NCBI GenBank assembly: GCA_031278025.1
Contig: JAITLF010000357.1
Span: 1 to 5,609, forward strand
Reading direction: 5' to 3'
Length of the DNA: 5,609 nucleotides
Origin: Treponema sp.
GTDB lineage: Bacteria; Spirochaetota; Spirochaetia; Treponematales; Breznakiellaceae
Shown: piece by piece, positions 5,584-5,609 of the stretch
How positions within the stretch are numbered: the first letter of the stretch is position 1
Layout of the letters: every line of letters begins with the position of its first letter
Translations under genes and position numbers: made by a program
Notes under the pieces: model-generated
The model's input: the letters and a program-made list of their open reading frames with translations, nothing else
What the model was told of the DNA's origin: nothing
The model's database searches: none

Positions 5584-5609
5584 AAATTCCTCCAAATAGA
5601 TTTATATAA
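5584..5609 (-). promoter_or_regulatory. Leader and ribosome binding site of the importer operon
   Basis: On the minus strand the 26 available bases contain an A/T-rich stretch and GGAGG (5589-5593) five bases before the ATG. A TATAAA at the edge could be a -10 element, but it would give a very short leader and its -35 region is outside the window, so no promoter is claimed. Confidence 0.6.

Noticed and set aside
5584..5595. TTG start at 5595 for the binding protein
   Set aside because: The codon lies in the ribosome binding site used by the ATG at 5583 and would add MEEF before a normal signal peptide.
2160..5599. Plus-strand open frames across the importer operon
   Set aside because: They are antisense to three genes with complete family motifs and lack convincing ribosome sites.

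Overview
The window looks like a chromosomal segment of a spirochaete, most likely a Treponema-type bacterium and perhaps a termite-gut lineage. The basis is the resemblance of the hexokinase to the spirochaetal hexokinase family, of the small first gene to short repeat-rich hypothetical proteins I associate from memory with gut treponemes, and of the binding-protein leader, which ends in an FAGGKQ-like sequence. No rRNA or marker gene confirms this, so genus is an inference.

Layout. Positions 1-65 are a leader with a strong stem-loop (27-54) and a ribosome binding site. Positions 72-512 (+) hold a small hypothetical gene. It begins with three phased 21-bp repeats built on a GTAGGCGCCTAC palindrome. 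It has a second, stronger internal ribosome site and start at 252, and it appears to lose its family-like sequence after about position 410, where it runs into a GC-rich repeat. Positions 540-1898 (+) encode a complete hexokinase. Positions 1899-2050 are a convergent intergenic region full of hairpins, with a long inverted repeat and copies of the repeat also found upstream of the hexokinase. Positions 5583 down to 2051 (-) form a three-gene operon for an RbsB/RbsA/RbsC-type (CUT2) sugar ABC importer: binding protein, dual-domain ATPase, permease.

How they fit together. The importer should deliver an unphosphorylated monosaccharide or similar small ligand to the cytoplasm, and hexokinase could phosphorylate a hexose. 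The two units converge, so they are not cotranscribed, and any metabolic link is an inference from proximity. The importer operon carries no sugar kinase, mutarotase or regulator inside the window. Its start lies only 26 bases from the window edge, so its promoter is not visible.

I do not see a clearly new multi-gene system. The unusual parts are the phased palindromic repeats at 119-174, the doubtful small gene carrying them, and the repeat-derived structures on both sides of the hexokinase gene.
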